Shown one piece after another: positions 1 to 8,043 of a DNA stretch of 64,000 bases. The stretch is from Bradyrhizobium sp. 186 (GTDB lineage: Bacteria; Pseudomonadota; Alphaproteobacteria; Rhizobiales; Xanthobacteraceae), in contig NZ_CP082164.1 of the NCBI RefSeq assembly GCF_023101685.1, positions 682,001 to 746,000 of the forward strand, given 5' to 3'. How positions within the stretch are numbered: position 1 is the first letter of the stretch; each line of letters opens with the position of its first letter. Below the pieces are notes generated by a model, which was not told where the DNA came from, ran no database searches, and worked only from the letters and a program-made list of their open reading frames with translations. Position numbers and translations under genes: made by a program.

Positions 1-60
1 GCGCCAGGCGAGCCGGAGCTCGTGGCGGGCAAACCAGGAAAGCGCCGTTGCCGAGCTCAT
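1..60 (-). CDS. ABC-2 type permease, N-terminal fragment (cut by window edge)
   Basis: Only the first 20 codons are present, running off the left edge of the window. The minus-strand ATG at 58-60 overlaps the TGA of the preceding ABC ATPase gene in an ATGA arrangement, which indicates translational coupling. The peptide starts MSSATALSWFARHELRLAWR, a short cytoplasmic stretch rich in basic and aromatic residues, as is common ahead of the first membrane segment of ABC-2 permeases. The identification as the membrane partner of the ATPase rests mainly on this coupling. No domain can be seen in so short a piece. Confidence 0.6.
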   Translation of the reverse strand, partial: MSSATALSWFARHELRLAWR

Positions 61-896
61 GCGGCGGCCTGAAGCGTCACCAGTGCGATAAAGAGATCTT
101 CAAGGCTGGTGTCGGAATGGCCGTTCTGCTGGCGCAGCTCGGTGAGCGTGCCCTCGGCAACCAGCCGGCCCGACGCGATTACGCCGATGCGGTCGGCCAT
201 ACGCTCGGCGACCTCCAAGATATGCGTGGTCATCATGACGGTGCAGCCGGCGCGGACGCGCTCGCTCAACAGACCCTTCACATGGCGGGCGGAAACGGCA
301 TCAAGCCCCGTCAGCGGCTCGTCGAGAATGATGAGGCGGGGATCGTGCACCAGTGCGCCGGCAAGAGCGACCTTCTGGCGCATGCCCTTGGAAAACCCCT
401 CGCAACGCTCGTGCCGGTGCGGTTCGAGGCCGAGCGAGCTCAGGAGCTCCTGCGCGACCGGTTCCGAGACGGACGGCGCGCTGCCCCAGAGCCCGGCAAC
501 GAATTCGAGATATTCGAGTGGCGTGAGCTTGTCATAGATCATGGGCTCGTCGGACACCCACGCCATCACCTGCTTGGCGGCGACGGGATTTTCGAGCGCA
601 TCGATGCCGAAGATCGAGACCGCGCCGGCATCGGGCCGCAACAGGCCTGCAACCATGCGCAAGGTGGTGGTCTTGCCGGCTCCGTTGGGGCCGACCAGCG
701 CATAGAACTCACCGGCGTGAATGCTGAGATCGAGGCCATCGACCGCCAAACGGTCAAAACGCTTCGTTAACCCTCGAACTTCGAGCGCCGAGTTGTCCGG
801 CTTTATCACGTCCACACCATCCGGTTTTGCATTGCCCGCGACCATGACTTGAAGATGTTTCGGCACGGTGAATCGCGCTGCCGCAAATTCCGTCAT
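57..896 (-). CDS. ABC transporter ATP-binding protein (ABC-2 exporter type)
   Basis: Cytoplasmic ATPase of 279 residues. It has Walker A GPNGAGKTT (about residue 69), the ABC signature FSKGMRQK (about 168), Walker B LIILDEP followed by LTGLD, and the switch histidine in MMTTHILE. This layout and size match the CcmA/NatA-like subfamily that energises ABC-2 export permeases. The coupled gene at 1-60 is the likely membrane partner. Substrate cannot be told. The annotated ATG at 896 lacks a clear Shine-Dalgarno sequence. The ATG at codon 18 (845) is a possible alternative, and the first 35 or so residues are not part of the ABC fold. Confidence 0.9.
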   Translation of the reverse strand: MTEFAAARFTVPKHLQVMVAGNAKPDGVDVIKPDNSALEVRGLTKRFDRLAVDGLDLSIHAGEFYALVGPNGAGKTTTLRMVAGLLRPDAGAVSIFGIDALENPVAAKQVMAWVSDEPMIYDKLTPLEYLEFVAGLWGSAPSVSEPVAQELLSSLGLEPHRHERCEGFSKGMRQKVALAGALVHDPRLIILDEPLTGLDAVSARHVKGLLSERVRAGCTVMMTTHILEVAERMADRIGVIASGRLVAEGTLTELRQQNGHSDTSLEDLFIALVTLQAAA

Positions 897-927
897 TCGG
901 GACCGACCAAAGACAAGTCACCGTTTG

Positions 928-956
928 TTGACAGCGCTTGGCGGTTCAGGCTCAAT
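928..956 (+). promoter_or_regulatory. Candidate sigma-70 promoter of the liv operon
   Basis: A perfect -35 hexamer TTGACA lies at 928-933, and a 17-base spacer puts a poor -10 (CTCAAT) at 951-956. It is about 115 bases upstream of the livH start and points along the operon. The weak -10 makes this tentative. Confidence 0.3.
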
Positions 957-1069
957 TGGCGCCGGGACAAATGGCGCTAACGCGGCGAAACGACTGCGTA
1001 GCGGCTGGACACAAGATGCGACAAGGCGGTCACGAAGAGCCGCTGGTCGTATCGGGAGGATGTGCGGCG

Positions 1070-1945
1070 ATGCTGGATTTCGTTCAGCAGCTGGTCAGCG
1101 GTGTTGCGCTCGGCTGCGTCTATGGCCTGATCGCGCTCGGCTTCGTGCTCGTCTACAAGGCCACCGAGGTCGTCAATTTCGCCCAGGGCGATCTGATGAT
1201 GCTGGGCGGCTTCTTCGCCTTCACCTTCATCGGCATGATGGGCCTGAACTACTGGATCGGTTTCGCCGGTGCGGTGGCCGCGATGGCGCTGTTCGGTATG
1301 CTGGCCGAACGCGTCGTGGTGCGGCCGATCCTCGGCTATCCGCAATTCTCCATCATCATGGCGACCATCGGGCTCGGCTATTTCCTGCGCTCGGTCTCCG
1401 GGATGATCTGGGGTACCGACGATTTCAAGATCGATACCCCGTTCAGTCAGGGCGTGCTGCGGATCGGCTCGCTGGTGCTCGCCCATGACAAGCTCTCGGT
1501 GATCGCCGCCACGGTCATCCTGTGCACGCTGCTCTATCTCTTCTTCAACAAGACCACGCTCGGAACCGCGATGCGCGCCAGTTCCGAGAACATGCTGGCG
1601 GCCTATTACATGGGCATCCCGGTCAAGCGCGTGGTGTCGATCGTCTGGGCGATCAGCGCGGCGGTCGCGACCTGCGCCGGCGTGCTGCTGGCGCCGATCA
1701 CCTTCATCCATTCCAATGTCGGCCTCGTGCTTGGCCTGAAGGCGTTTCCGGCCGCCGTGCTCGGCGGCTTCGGCTCGATCCCCGGCGCCGTCGTCGGCGG
1801 CGTGCTGATCGGCGTGATCGAGAGCATGGCCGGCTTCTATCTGGCGGAGGGCTGGAAGGACGTGGCGCCCTACATCGTGCTGCTCGCCGTGCTCCTGCTC
1901 AAGCCCGAAGGCCTGTTCGGCCTTCACGTCCGCAAGAAGGTCTGA
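1070..1945 (+). CDS. livH: Branched-chain amino acid-type ABC transporter permease LivH
   Basis: Inner-membrane permease of 291 residues and first gene of an H-M-G-F operon. The ATG at 1070 is chosen because GGGAGGA sits nine bases upstream at 1054-1060 and the protein then begins MLDFVQQLVSGVALGCVYGL, the usual LivH opening; an open frame continues upstream but is not LivH-like. About eight hydrophobic segments are visible, with the family hallmarks NFAQGDLMMLGG near residue 35 and the cytoplasmic loop AYYMGIPVKRV near 180. LivH pairs with LivM (next gene, five bases away). HAAT-family importers carry branched-chain amino acids but also many carboxylic and aromatic acids; the ligase downstream favours the latter. 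Confidence 0.93.
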   Translation: MLDFVQQLVSGVALGCVYGLIALGFVLVYKATEVVNFAQGDLMMLGGFFAFTFIGMMGLNYWIGFAGAVAAMALFGMLAERVVVRPILGYPQFSIIMATIGLGYFLRSVSGMIWGTDDFKIDTPFSQGVLRIGSLVLAHDKLSVIAATVILCTLLYLFFNKTTLGTAMRASSENMLAAYYMGIPVKRVVSIVWAISAAVATCAGVLLAPITFIHSNVGLVLGLKAFPAAVLGGFGSIPGAVVGGVLIGVIESMAGFYLAEGWKDVAPYIVLLAVLLLKPEGLFGLHVRKKV

Positions 1946-1950
1946 ACGCC

Positions 1951-3102
1951 ATGCGCTTCCTGTTCAAGACCGACTATGAGGACGACATCAGGCTGTTTCC
2001 GCATTCGGGCTACGTCGTGTCATATGGCCTGTTGCTGGCCGTGCTGCTGATCGCGCCCTATGTGCTCTCCAGCTACCTGATGAGCCAGCTCGTCTTCGTC
2101 TGCATCTATGCGACCGTCGGCGTTGCGCTGCTGATCCTGACCGGCTTTACCGGGCAGGCCTCGCTCGGGCACGCCGCGTTCCTCGCGATTGGCGCCTACA
2201 CGGCGGCGTACCTCCAGAAGTATAACGTGCCGTTCCCGGTCTATTTCCTTGCCGCCGGCGCCCTGACCGGCCTGATCGGCGCGCTGGTCGGCTTTCCGGC
2301 GCTGCGGCTCCAGGGCATCTATCTCGTCATCGCCACCATCTCCTTCGCCTTCATCGTCGAGGAGATTCTGGCGCGCTGGGAGAGCGTCACCAACGGCAAC
2401 GAGGGCATGCGGATCAAGGCGCTGTCGCTGCTCGGCGTCACAGTCTCGCGCGACAGCCCAACCTTCTATTTCCTGTGCCTCGCGGTGCTGGTGCTGACCA
2501 TCGTCGGCACGCTCAATCTCTTGCGTTCGCCGACGGGCCGCGCCTTCGTCGCGATCCGCGACTCCGAGACGGCGGCGCGCAGCATGGGCGTCAACGTCGC
2601 GCTCTACAAGGTGAAGTCCTTTGCGATCTCGGCGGCGATCACCGGCTTTGCCGGCGTGCTGTTCGCCCACAAGCTCTCCTTCATCTCGCCGGAGATGTTC
2701 ACGCTCCAGCTCTCGATCGAGTTCATCATCGTGATTCTGATCGGCGGCACCTTCAGCCTGAACGGGGCGGTGCTGGGGGCGATCTTCATCGTGATGATCG
2801 ATCCGTTCCTGACCTACCTGAAGGACGACATGCCCGGCATCATCGCCGGCATCGCCGCCACGTTCGGTGCCGGCACGCAGGGCGCCGCGAATGTCCAGTC
2901 CAAGGTCGCAGCGTTCGCCTCGCTGAACGGGCTGAAGGGCGCGATCTACGGCATCATCATCGTGCTGTTCGTGCTGTTCGAACCGCTCGGGCTCTACGGC
3001 CGCTGGCTCAAGATAAAGCTCTTCTTCCAGCTCTTCCCACTCTACAAGCGCGCCACCTTCAAGCGGCAGAAGATCTACGTGAAGTCGGAGCGCAACCGAT
3101 GA
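1951..3102 (+). CDS. livM: Branched-chain amino acid-type ABC transporter permease LivM
   Basis: Second membrane subunit, 383 residues. It has multiple hydrophobic segments, the LivM signature GFTGQASLGHAAFLAIGAY (about residue 67) and the coupling-loop region AIRDSETAARSMGVNVALYK (about 200). The ATG at 1951 follows the livH stop by five bases, and the 3' end overlaps livG in an ATGA, so the four genes are translated together. Compared with typical LivM it has an extra loop after the sixth to seventh segments (residues about 290-325, rich in Ala, Gly and Gln) and a basic tail after the last segment (RWLKIKLFF onward, ending KSERNR). It forms the translocation channel with LivH. Confidence 0.93.
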   Translation: MRFLFKTDYEDDIRLFPHSGYVVSYGLLLAVLLIAPYVLSSYLMSQLVFVCIYATVGVALLILTGFTGQASLGHAAFLAIGAYTAAYLQKYNVPFPVYFLAAGALTGLIGALVGFPALRLQGIYLVIATISFAFIVEEILARWESVTNGNEGMRIKALSLLGVTVSRDSPTFYFLCLAVLVLTIVGTLNLLRSPTGRAFVAIRDSETAARSMGVNVALYKVKSFAISAAITGFAGVLFAHKLSFISPEMFTLQLSIEFIIVILIGGTFSLNGAVLGAIFIVMIDPFLTYLKDDMPGIIAGIAATFGAGTQGAANVQSKVAAFASLNGLKGAIYGIIIVLFVLFEPLGLYGRWLKIKLFFQLFPLYKRATFKRQKIYVKSERNR

Positions 3103-3857
3103 GCTATTTCCGCGCCGAGAACTTGTCGCTGCATTTCGGCGGGCTGAAAGCGGTCGATGCGGTGTCCTTTGCGGTCGAGAAGGGCGAAATCCTTTCGATC
3201 ATAGGGCCGAACGGCGCGGGCAAGAGCTCGATCTTCAACCTGATCTCGCGCATCTACCGGCCGACCTCGGGCCGCATCTTCTTCGAGGACCAGGACATCA
3301 CGGAACAGCCGCCCTACGACATCGCCCGGCTCGGCATCGCCCGTACCTTCCAGAATATCGAGCTGTTCGAGAATGCGACTGTGCTGTCCAATCTCCTGGT
3401 CGGGCGCCATCGGCATTCGACCACGCAGCTGTGGCAGGAACTGCTGTTTCTGCCGAGCGTGCGCGCCAACGAGAAGCTGCATCGCCGACGTGTCGAGCAA
3501 GTCATCGAGTTCCTCGATCTCGAGGCCTATCGCGACAAGCTGATCTCGGGCCTTCCTTACGGCGTGCGCAAGGTGATCGAGCTGGCGCGCGCACTGTGCT
3601 CGGAGCCGAAGTTGATCCTGCTCGACGAGCCGTCGTCGGGGCTGAACGTCGAGGAGACCGCCGACATGTCGTTCTGGATCCGCGACTTGAAGAACGAGCT
3701 TGGCGTCACCGTGCTGATGGTCGAGCACGACATGTCGCTGGTCAACCGCGTTTCCGATCGCGTGATCGCACTGAACTACGGCCGGGTGCTGGCGATGGGC
3801 TCGCCCGCCGAGGTGCAGCAGCATCCCGACGTCGTCGCAGCATATCTGGGAGCCTGA
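3099..3857 (+). CDS. livG: ABC transporter ATP-binding protein LivG
   Basis: Cytoplasmic ATPase of 252 residues. The start at 3099 overlaps the livM stop (ATGA). Walker A is GPNGAGKSS near residue 36, the LivG-type insertion with [13 protein letters not shown] is near 80, and Walker [13 protein letters not shown] is near 170 with MVEHDMSLV as H-loop. The signature helix reads [15 protein letters not shown] rather than LSYGQQRR, a common drift in this subfamily. The C-terminal half ends with [14 protein letters not shown], the usual LivG tail. Works as a heterodimer with LivF. Confidence 0.93.
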   Translation: MSYFRAENLSLHFGGLKAVDAVSFAVEKGEILSIIGPNGAGKSSIFNLISRIYRPTSGRIFFEDQDITEQPPYDIARLGIARTFQNIELFENATVLSNLLVGRHRHSTTQLWQELLFLPSVRANEKLHRRRVEQVIEFLDLEAYRDKLISGLPYGVRKVIELARALCSEPKLILLDEPSSGLNVEETADMSFWIRDLKNELGVTVLMVEHDMSLVNRVSDRVIALNYGRVLAMGSPAEVQQHPDVVAAYLGA

Positions 3858-3861
3858 CGCG

Positions 3862-4650
3862 ATGGACGCCGCCGTGCCCCCCGAGATCATCCTGAAGCTC
3901 TCCAACATCGAGAGCTATTACGGGCCGATCATGGCGATCCGCGGCATTTCGCTGGAAGTGCCGCGCGGCCGCATCGTCACGCTGCTCGGCGCCAACGGCG
4001 CCGGCAAGACCACGGTGCTGAAGACGATTTCGGGCATTCTCGATCCGCAGAAGGGTGCCATCGAGTTCATGGGCAAGCCGATCCAGCGCATGGAAGCCGA
4101 CAAGATCGTGCGGCTGGGCTTAAGCCATGTGCCGGAGGGACGCGAAGTGTTCCCCTTCCTCTCTGTGCGCGAGAACCTGATGATGGGCGCCTATCCGCGC
4201 CGGGATCGCGACGGCGTCGCGGAGGATATGGAGCGGGTCTACGGCTACTTCCCGCGGCTGAAGGAGCGCATCAACCAGCCGGCCGGCCAGCTCTCCGGCG
4301 GCGAGCAGCAGATGCTGGCGATCGGGCGCGCGCTGATGAACCGGCCGACGCTGCTGTTGCTCGACGAGCCCTCGCTCGGGCTGTCGCCGATCCTGGTGAA
4401 GGAGATTTTCACGATCATCCGCCGCGTCAACGAGGAGCAGGGTATGTCGATCCTGCTGGTCGAGCAGAATGCCAAGGTGGCGCTGGAGACGGCGCATTAC
4501 GGCTACGTGCTGGAGATCGGCCGTATCGTCATGAACGACACCTGCGACCGCTTGATGCATTCCCAGGACATCCAGGAATTCTACCTTGGTGCCAAGGAAG
4601 AAGGCGCGCGAGGCGAGCGGCGCTGGAAAAAGAAGAAAACTTGGCGTTAG
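3862..4650 (+). CDS. livF: ABC transporter ATP-binding protein LivF
   Basis: Cytoplasmic ATPase of 262 residues. Walker A GANGAGKTT is near 46, the canonical signature LSGGEQQMLAIGRAL near 142, Walker B LLLLDEPSLGLSP near 166, and the H-loop LLVEQN near 203. It starts four bases after livG. The C-terminus runs about 20 residues past the usual LivF end (after FYLGAKEEG) as a highly basic tail, RRWKKKKTWR, and the stop codon lies in the first copy of an 18-base tandem repeat. The tail may be dispensable sequence created by that repeat. Confidence 0.93.
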   Translation: MDAAVPPEIILKLSNIESYYGPIMAIRGISLEVPRGRIVTLLGANGAGKTTVLKTISGILDPQKGAIEFMGKPIQRMEADKIVRLGLSHVPEGREVFPFLSVRENLMMGAYPRRDRDGVAEDMERVYGYFPRLKERINQPAGQLSGGEQQMLAIGRALMNRPTLLLLDEPSLGLSPILVKEIFTIIRRVNEEQGMSILLVEQNAKVALETAHYGYVLEIGRIVMNDTCDRLMHSQDIQEFYLGAKEEGARGERRWKKKKTWR

Positions 4651-4690
4651 AGGAAGACTTGGCGTTAAAGGAAGACTTGGCGTTAAATGG
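4641..4690 (+). repeat. 18-base tandem repeat at the livF stop codon (2.8 copies)
   Basis: Three consecutive units begin TTGGCGTTAGAGGAAGAC (4641-4658), TTGGCGTTAAAGGAAGAC (4659-4676) and TTGGCGTTAAATGG (4677-4690). The unit length is a multiple of three, so each copy repeats the livF end (Thr-Trp-Arg-stop). The first copy carries TAG, the others TAA. It looks like local slippage or duplication of the gene end. Confidence 0.9.
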
Positions 4691-4763
4691 GTTGCCCATC
4701 CGCAAACACAGACCGCCGGCAAGGCAGGCAGCGGAAGGGAAAGGCGACAAGGAGGGAACGTGC

Positions 4764-6602
4764 ATGGCCCGACCGGCGGTGCTGACGGTCGCTGACACGA
4801 TCGCGAAGAGCTTTTTGAGTGCGGCGGAGACGCGTGGCGACAGGCCCGCGATCCGCGAGAAGAAGTTCGGCATCTGGCAGCCGACCAGCTGGCGCGAGTG
4901 GCTGGAGATATCGAAAGAGATCGCTTACGCCCTGCACGCGTCCGGCTTCATGCCCGGCGACGTCGCCTCCATCATCGCCAACGCCGTGCCGGAGTGGGTC
5001 TATGCCGACATGGGTATCCTGTGCGCCGGCGGCGTCTCCTCCGGCATCTATCCGACCGACGCGTCATCCCAGGTCGAATATCTCGTCAACGATTCCCGGA
5101 CGAAGGTGATTTTCGCCGAGGACGAGGAGCAGCTCGACAAGATCCTGGCCTGCCGCGCGCGCTGCCCGACCGTGCAAAAGATCATCGTGTTCGACATGGA
5201 GGGCCTCAGCGGCTTCTTCGACGACATGGTGATGTCGCTCGACGAATTCCGCGCGCTCGGCCGCAACCACATGCTCGGCCGCGAGGCGCTGTGGCAGGAC
5301 ATGATCGACAGCCGCAGCGCGGGTGACCTCGCGGTTCTCGTCTACACCTCAGGCACCACCGGCCCGCCGAAGGGTGCCATGCACGCCAACCGCAGCGTCA
5401 CGCATCAGATGCGGCACGCCAGCGATTTCATTCCGGCGCGGGAAGACGAAGACCGCCTGATCTTCCTGCCGCTCTGCCACGTCGCCGAACGGATCGGCGG
5501 CTACTACATCTCCGTTGCGCTCGGCTCGGTGATGAATTTCGCCGAGAGCCCGGAGACGGTGCCGGACAATCTGCGCGAGGTGCAGCCGACCGTCTTCCTC
5601 GCGGTGCCGCGCATCTGGGAAAAATTCTATTCCGCCATCACCATCGCGCTGAAGGATGCGACGCCGTTCCAGCAATGGGTCTACCGGCGCGCCATCGATA
5701 TCGGCTATCGCATGGTCGACTGCCGGATCGAGGGCAAAACGCCGCCGCTGTCGCTGCGTATCGCCAACGGCCTTGCCTACCGGCTCGCGTTCCGCAACAT
5801 CCGCCGCATGATCGGGCTCGACCGTTGTCGCACCGCGTTCACGGGCGCGGCGCCGATCGCGCCGGAGCTGATCCGCTGGTACCTCGCGCTCGGCATCGAC
5901 ATCCACGAGGTCTATGGCCAGACCGAGAATTGCGGGGTCGCGACCATGATGCCGGCGGAGCGGATCAAGCTCGGCTCGGTCGGCACGGCCGTGCCCTGGG
6001 GCGAAGTCGCGCTGTCGCCCGACGGCGAGATCCTGATCAAGGGCGACTTCCTGTTCATGGGCTACCTGAACCAGCCGGAGAAGTCTGCGGAGACCATCGA
6101 TTCCAGCGGCTGGCTGCACACCGGCGATGTCGGCACCATCGACAACGAGGGTTTCGTCCGGATCACCGACCGGATGAAGGACATCATCATCACCGCCGGC
6201 GGCAAGAACATCACGCCGTCCGAGATCGAGAACCAGCTCAAATTCTCGCCCTACATCTCCGACGCCGTCGTGATCGGCGACAAGCGGCCGTTTCTGACCT
6301 GCCTCGTCATGATCGACCAGGAGAATGTCGAGAAGTTCGCGCAGGACCACGACATCCCCTTCACCAATTACGCGAGCCTGTGCCGGGCGACCGAGATCCA
6401 GGACCTGATCTGGCGCGAGATCGAGCAGGTCAACGGCAATTTCGCCCGCGTCGAGACCATCAAGAAGTTTTATCTGATCGAGCGCCAGCTTACCCCGGAG
6501 GACGAGGAGCTGACGCCGACCATGAAGCTGAAGCGCGGTTTCGTGAACAAGCGCTATGCCGCCGAGATCGACGCGATGTATCGCGCGCGTGCGGTCGCGT
6601 GA
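4764..6602 (+). CDS. Long-chain-type acyl-CoA synthetase (AMP-forming)
   Basis: Adenylate-forming ligase of 612 residues that activates a carboxylic acid with ATP and CoA. The ATG at 4764 is preceded by AAGGAGGG at about 4749-4756; an in-frame upstream extension through the tandem repeat has no such site and no homologous look. Motifs are the P-loop YTSGTTGPPKGAMHAN (about residue 236), the A5-type EVYGQTENCG (about 422), GWLHTGDVG (about 492) and the C-terminal catalytic lysine in PTMKLKRG (about 590). Size and motifs fit the FadD15/long-chain clade. Its place between livF and the binding-protein gene suggests the importer delivers the acid it activates. The substrate is unknown; fatty, dicarboxylic or aromatic acids are all possible. 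Confidence 0.9.
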   Translation: MARPAVLTVADTIAKSFLSAAETRGDRPAIREKKFGIWQPTSWREWLEISKEIAYALHASGFMPGDVASIIANAVPEWVYADMGILCAGGVSSGIYPTDASSQVEYLVNDSRTKVIFAEDEEQLDKILACRARCPTVQKIIVFDMEGLSGFFDDMVMSLDEFRALGRNHMLGREALWQDMIDSRSAGDLAVLVYTSGTTGPPKGAMHANRSVTHQMRHASDFIPAREDEDRLIFLPLCHVAERIGGYYISVALGSVMNFAESPETVPDNLREVQPTVFLAVPRIWEKFYSAITIALKDATPFQQWVYRRAIDIGYRMVDCRIEGKTPPLSLRIANGLAYRLAFRNIRRMIGLDRCRTAFTGAAPIAPELIRWYLALGIDIHEVYGQTENCGVATMMPAERIKLGSVGTAVPWGEVALSPDGEILIKGDFLFMGYLNQPEKSAETIDSSGWLHTGDVGTIDNEGFVRITDRMKDIIITAGGKNITPSEIENQLKFSPYISDAVVIGDKRPFLTCLVMIDQENVEKFAQDHDIPFTNYASLCRATEIQDLIWREIEQVNGNFARVETIKKFYLIERQLTPEDEELTPTMKLKRGFVNKRYAAEIDAMYRARAVA

Positions 6603-6682
6603 CGCGCCTGCCAGTTCGCGAGAGCGAAGGAGCGATGGCCCCGCCCTTCGCGTAATACGGGCCCCAAGGAGAGGAGACGTCA

Positions 6683-7882
6683 ATGTCGAGATCGTTGATA
6701 GCGTTCGGCCTTGCGGTAGGCGCGGTGGTGCTCACCTGTCTGCCGGCCGCAGCGCAAACCAAGATCACCAATGAAGGCATCTCGGCAAGCGAGATCGTCA
6801 TCGGCACTCATCAGGATCTGTCGGGCCCGATCAAGGGCTGGGGCGTGCCGGTCTCCAACGGGATGAAGATGGCGGTCGAGGAGATCAACGCCGCCGGCGG
6901 CGTCCAGGGGCGCAAGATTCGACTGGTCGTCGAGGACAGCGGCTACGATCCGAAGAAGGCCGTGCTGGCGTCGCAGAAGCTGATCGAGCGCGACAAGATC
7001 TTCGCGATGGTGGGACCGATGGGATCGCCGACCGTGCTCGCCGCGCAGGACATCCTGCTCGATGCCGGCGTTCTTCAGCTCTTCCCGCTGACGGCGGCCG
7101 AGTTCACCTTCAAGTTCGATCCGGCCAAGCCGCAGGAGCGGCTGAAGTTCAACAACCTCTTGCCTTACGTCGAGAGCACGCGCGCGGCGCTGAAATACAT
7201 GATGGAGTGGAAGAGCTTCAAGAAGCCTTGCATCATGCATCAGGATGACGAGTACGGCAAAAACGTTCTCGACGGCTTCAACCAGCAGCTCACCGCCATG
7301 AAGGTGCAGCCGGCCTCGATCACGAGCTATAAGCGCGGCGCCTCCGATTTCAGCGCGCAGATTGCCAAGATGAAGTCCGACGGCTGCGACCTCGTCGTGC
7401 TCGGCGCGGTCCTCCGCGAGCCCATCGGCGCCATGACCGAGGCCAGGAAGCTCGGCTGGGAGGTTACTTTCCTCGGCGCGACGCCCACCAATGTGATGGA
7501 GGTGCCCATGCTCGGCAAGGAAGCCGTCGAAGGCCTCTACGCCGCTGCCCTCTTCGAGATTCCTTACGAGGACACGGCCAAGGGCAAGGTCAAGGATTGG
7601 CTCGCCAACTACAAGAAGATGTTCGGCACCGACGCCAACACCCAGGCCATCATCGGCTACAACGCGGTCATGACTTTCGCCTTCTATGCACAGAAGGCGG
7701 GCAAGGACCTGACCGGCCAGAAGATGCTGGACGCGCTGGAATCGGGCGACAAGTTCCTCGACATCTTCAACTCGCCTCCGACGAAGTTCTCCAAGACCGA
7801 CCATCTCGCCAGCACCATCACCCAGGTGCAACAGGTCAAGGGCGGCCGCTGGGTGCTGGTGAAGGACAATCTGATGTTTTGA
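6683..7882 (+). CDS. Periplasmic binding protein of the Liv-type importer (LivK-like)
   Basis: Secreted binding protein of 399 residues. A Sec signal peptide (MSRSLIAFGLAVGAVVLTCL, cleavage near AAA-QT at residue 25) is followed by a type I periplasmic binding fold (Peripla_BP_6), with the typical opening SEIVIGTHQDLSGPIKGWG and GGVQGRKIRLVVEDSGYDP. Translation starts 80 bases after the ligase gene behind AGGAGAGGAG. It closes the H-M-G-F-ligase-K cluster and is the specificity subunit for the LivHMGF channel. Members with this opening bind aromatic or aliphatic acids as well as amino acids; the ligand cannot be fixed from sequence. Confidence 0.92.
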   Translation: MSRSLIAFGLAVGAVVLTCLPAAAQTKITNEGISASEIVIGTHQDLSGPIKGWGVPVSNGMKMAVEEINAAGGVQGRKIRLVVEDSGYDPKKAVLASQKLIERDKIFAMVGPMGSPTVLAAQDILLDAGVLQLFPLTAAEFTFKFDPAKPQERLKFNNLLPYVESTRAALKYMMEWKSFKKPCIMHQDDEYGKNVLDGFNQQLTAMKVQPASITSYKRGASDFSAQIAKMKSDGCDLVVLGAVLREPIGAMTEARKLGWEVTFLGATPTNVMEVPMLGKEAVEGLYAAALFEIPYEDTAKGKVKDWLANYKKMFGTDANTQAIIGYNAVMTFAFYAQKAGKDLTGQKMLDALESGDKFLDIFNSPPTKFSKTDHLASTITQVQQVKGGRWVLVKDNLMF

Positions 7883-7888
7883 TCTTCG

Positions 7889-8030
7889 CCTCTCCCCGCT
7901 TGCGGGGAGAGGCCGCATCGCATCGAAGATGTGATGCGGGTGAGGGGACTCTCCGCGAGTCCAGCTCTCACCGTGATCGTGGAGGCGGCCCCTCACCCCA
8001 ACCCTCTCCCCGCTAAGAGCGGGGAGAGGG
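7889..8030. repeat. Dispersed palindromic element, type P4
   Basis: Two hairpins are nested here. The first, CCTCTCCCCGC-TT-GCGGGGAGAGG, is at 7889-7912, and the second, with arms CCCTCTCCCCGCT and AGCGGGGAGAGGG, is at about 8003-8030. Between them the sequence GGTGAGGGGA (7940s) pairs with CCCCTCACC (7989s), so the whole stretch can fold. Related elements occur at 25941-26093 and 27104-27222. It lies between convergent genes and may help end both transcripts. Confidence 0.75.
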
Positions 8031-8043
8031 AGAGAGAGAGAGC

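Noticed and set aside
4641..4763. N-terminal extension of the acyl-CoA synthetase through the tandem repeat
   Set aside because: It has no ribosome site, its sequence is only translated repeat, and a strong AAGGAGGG site precedes ATG 4764.
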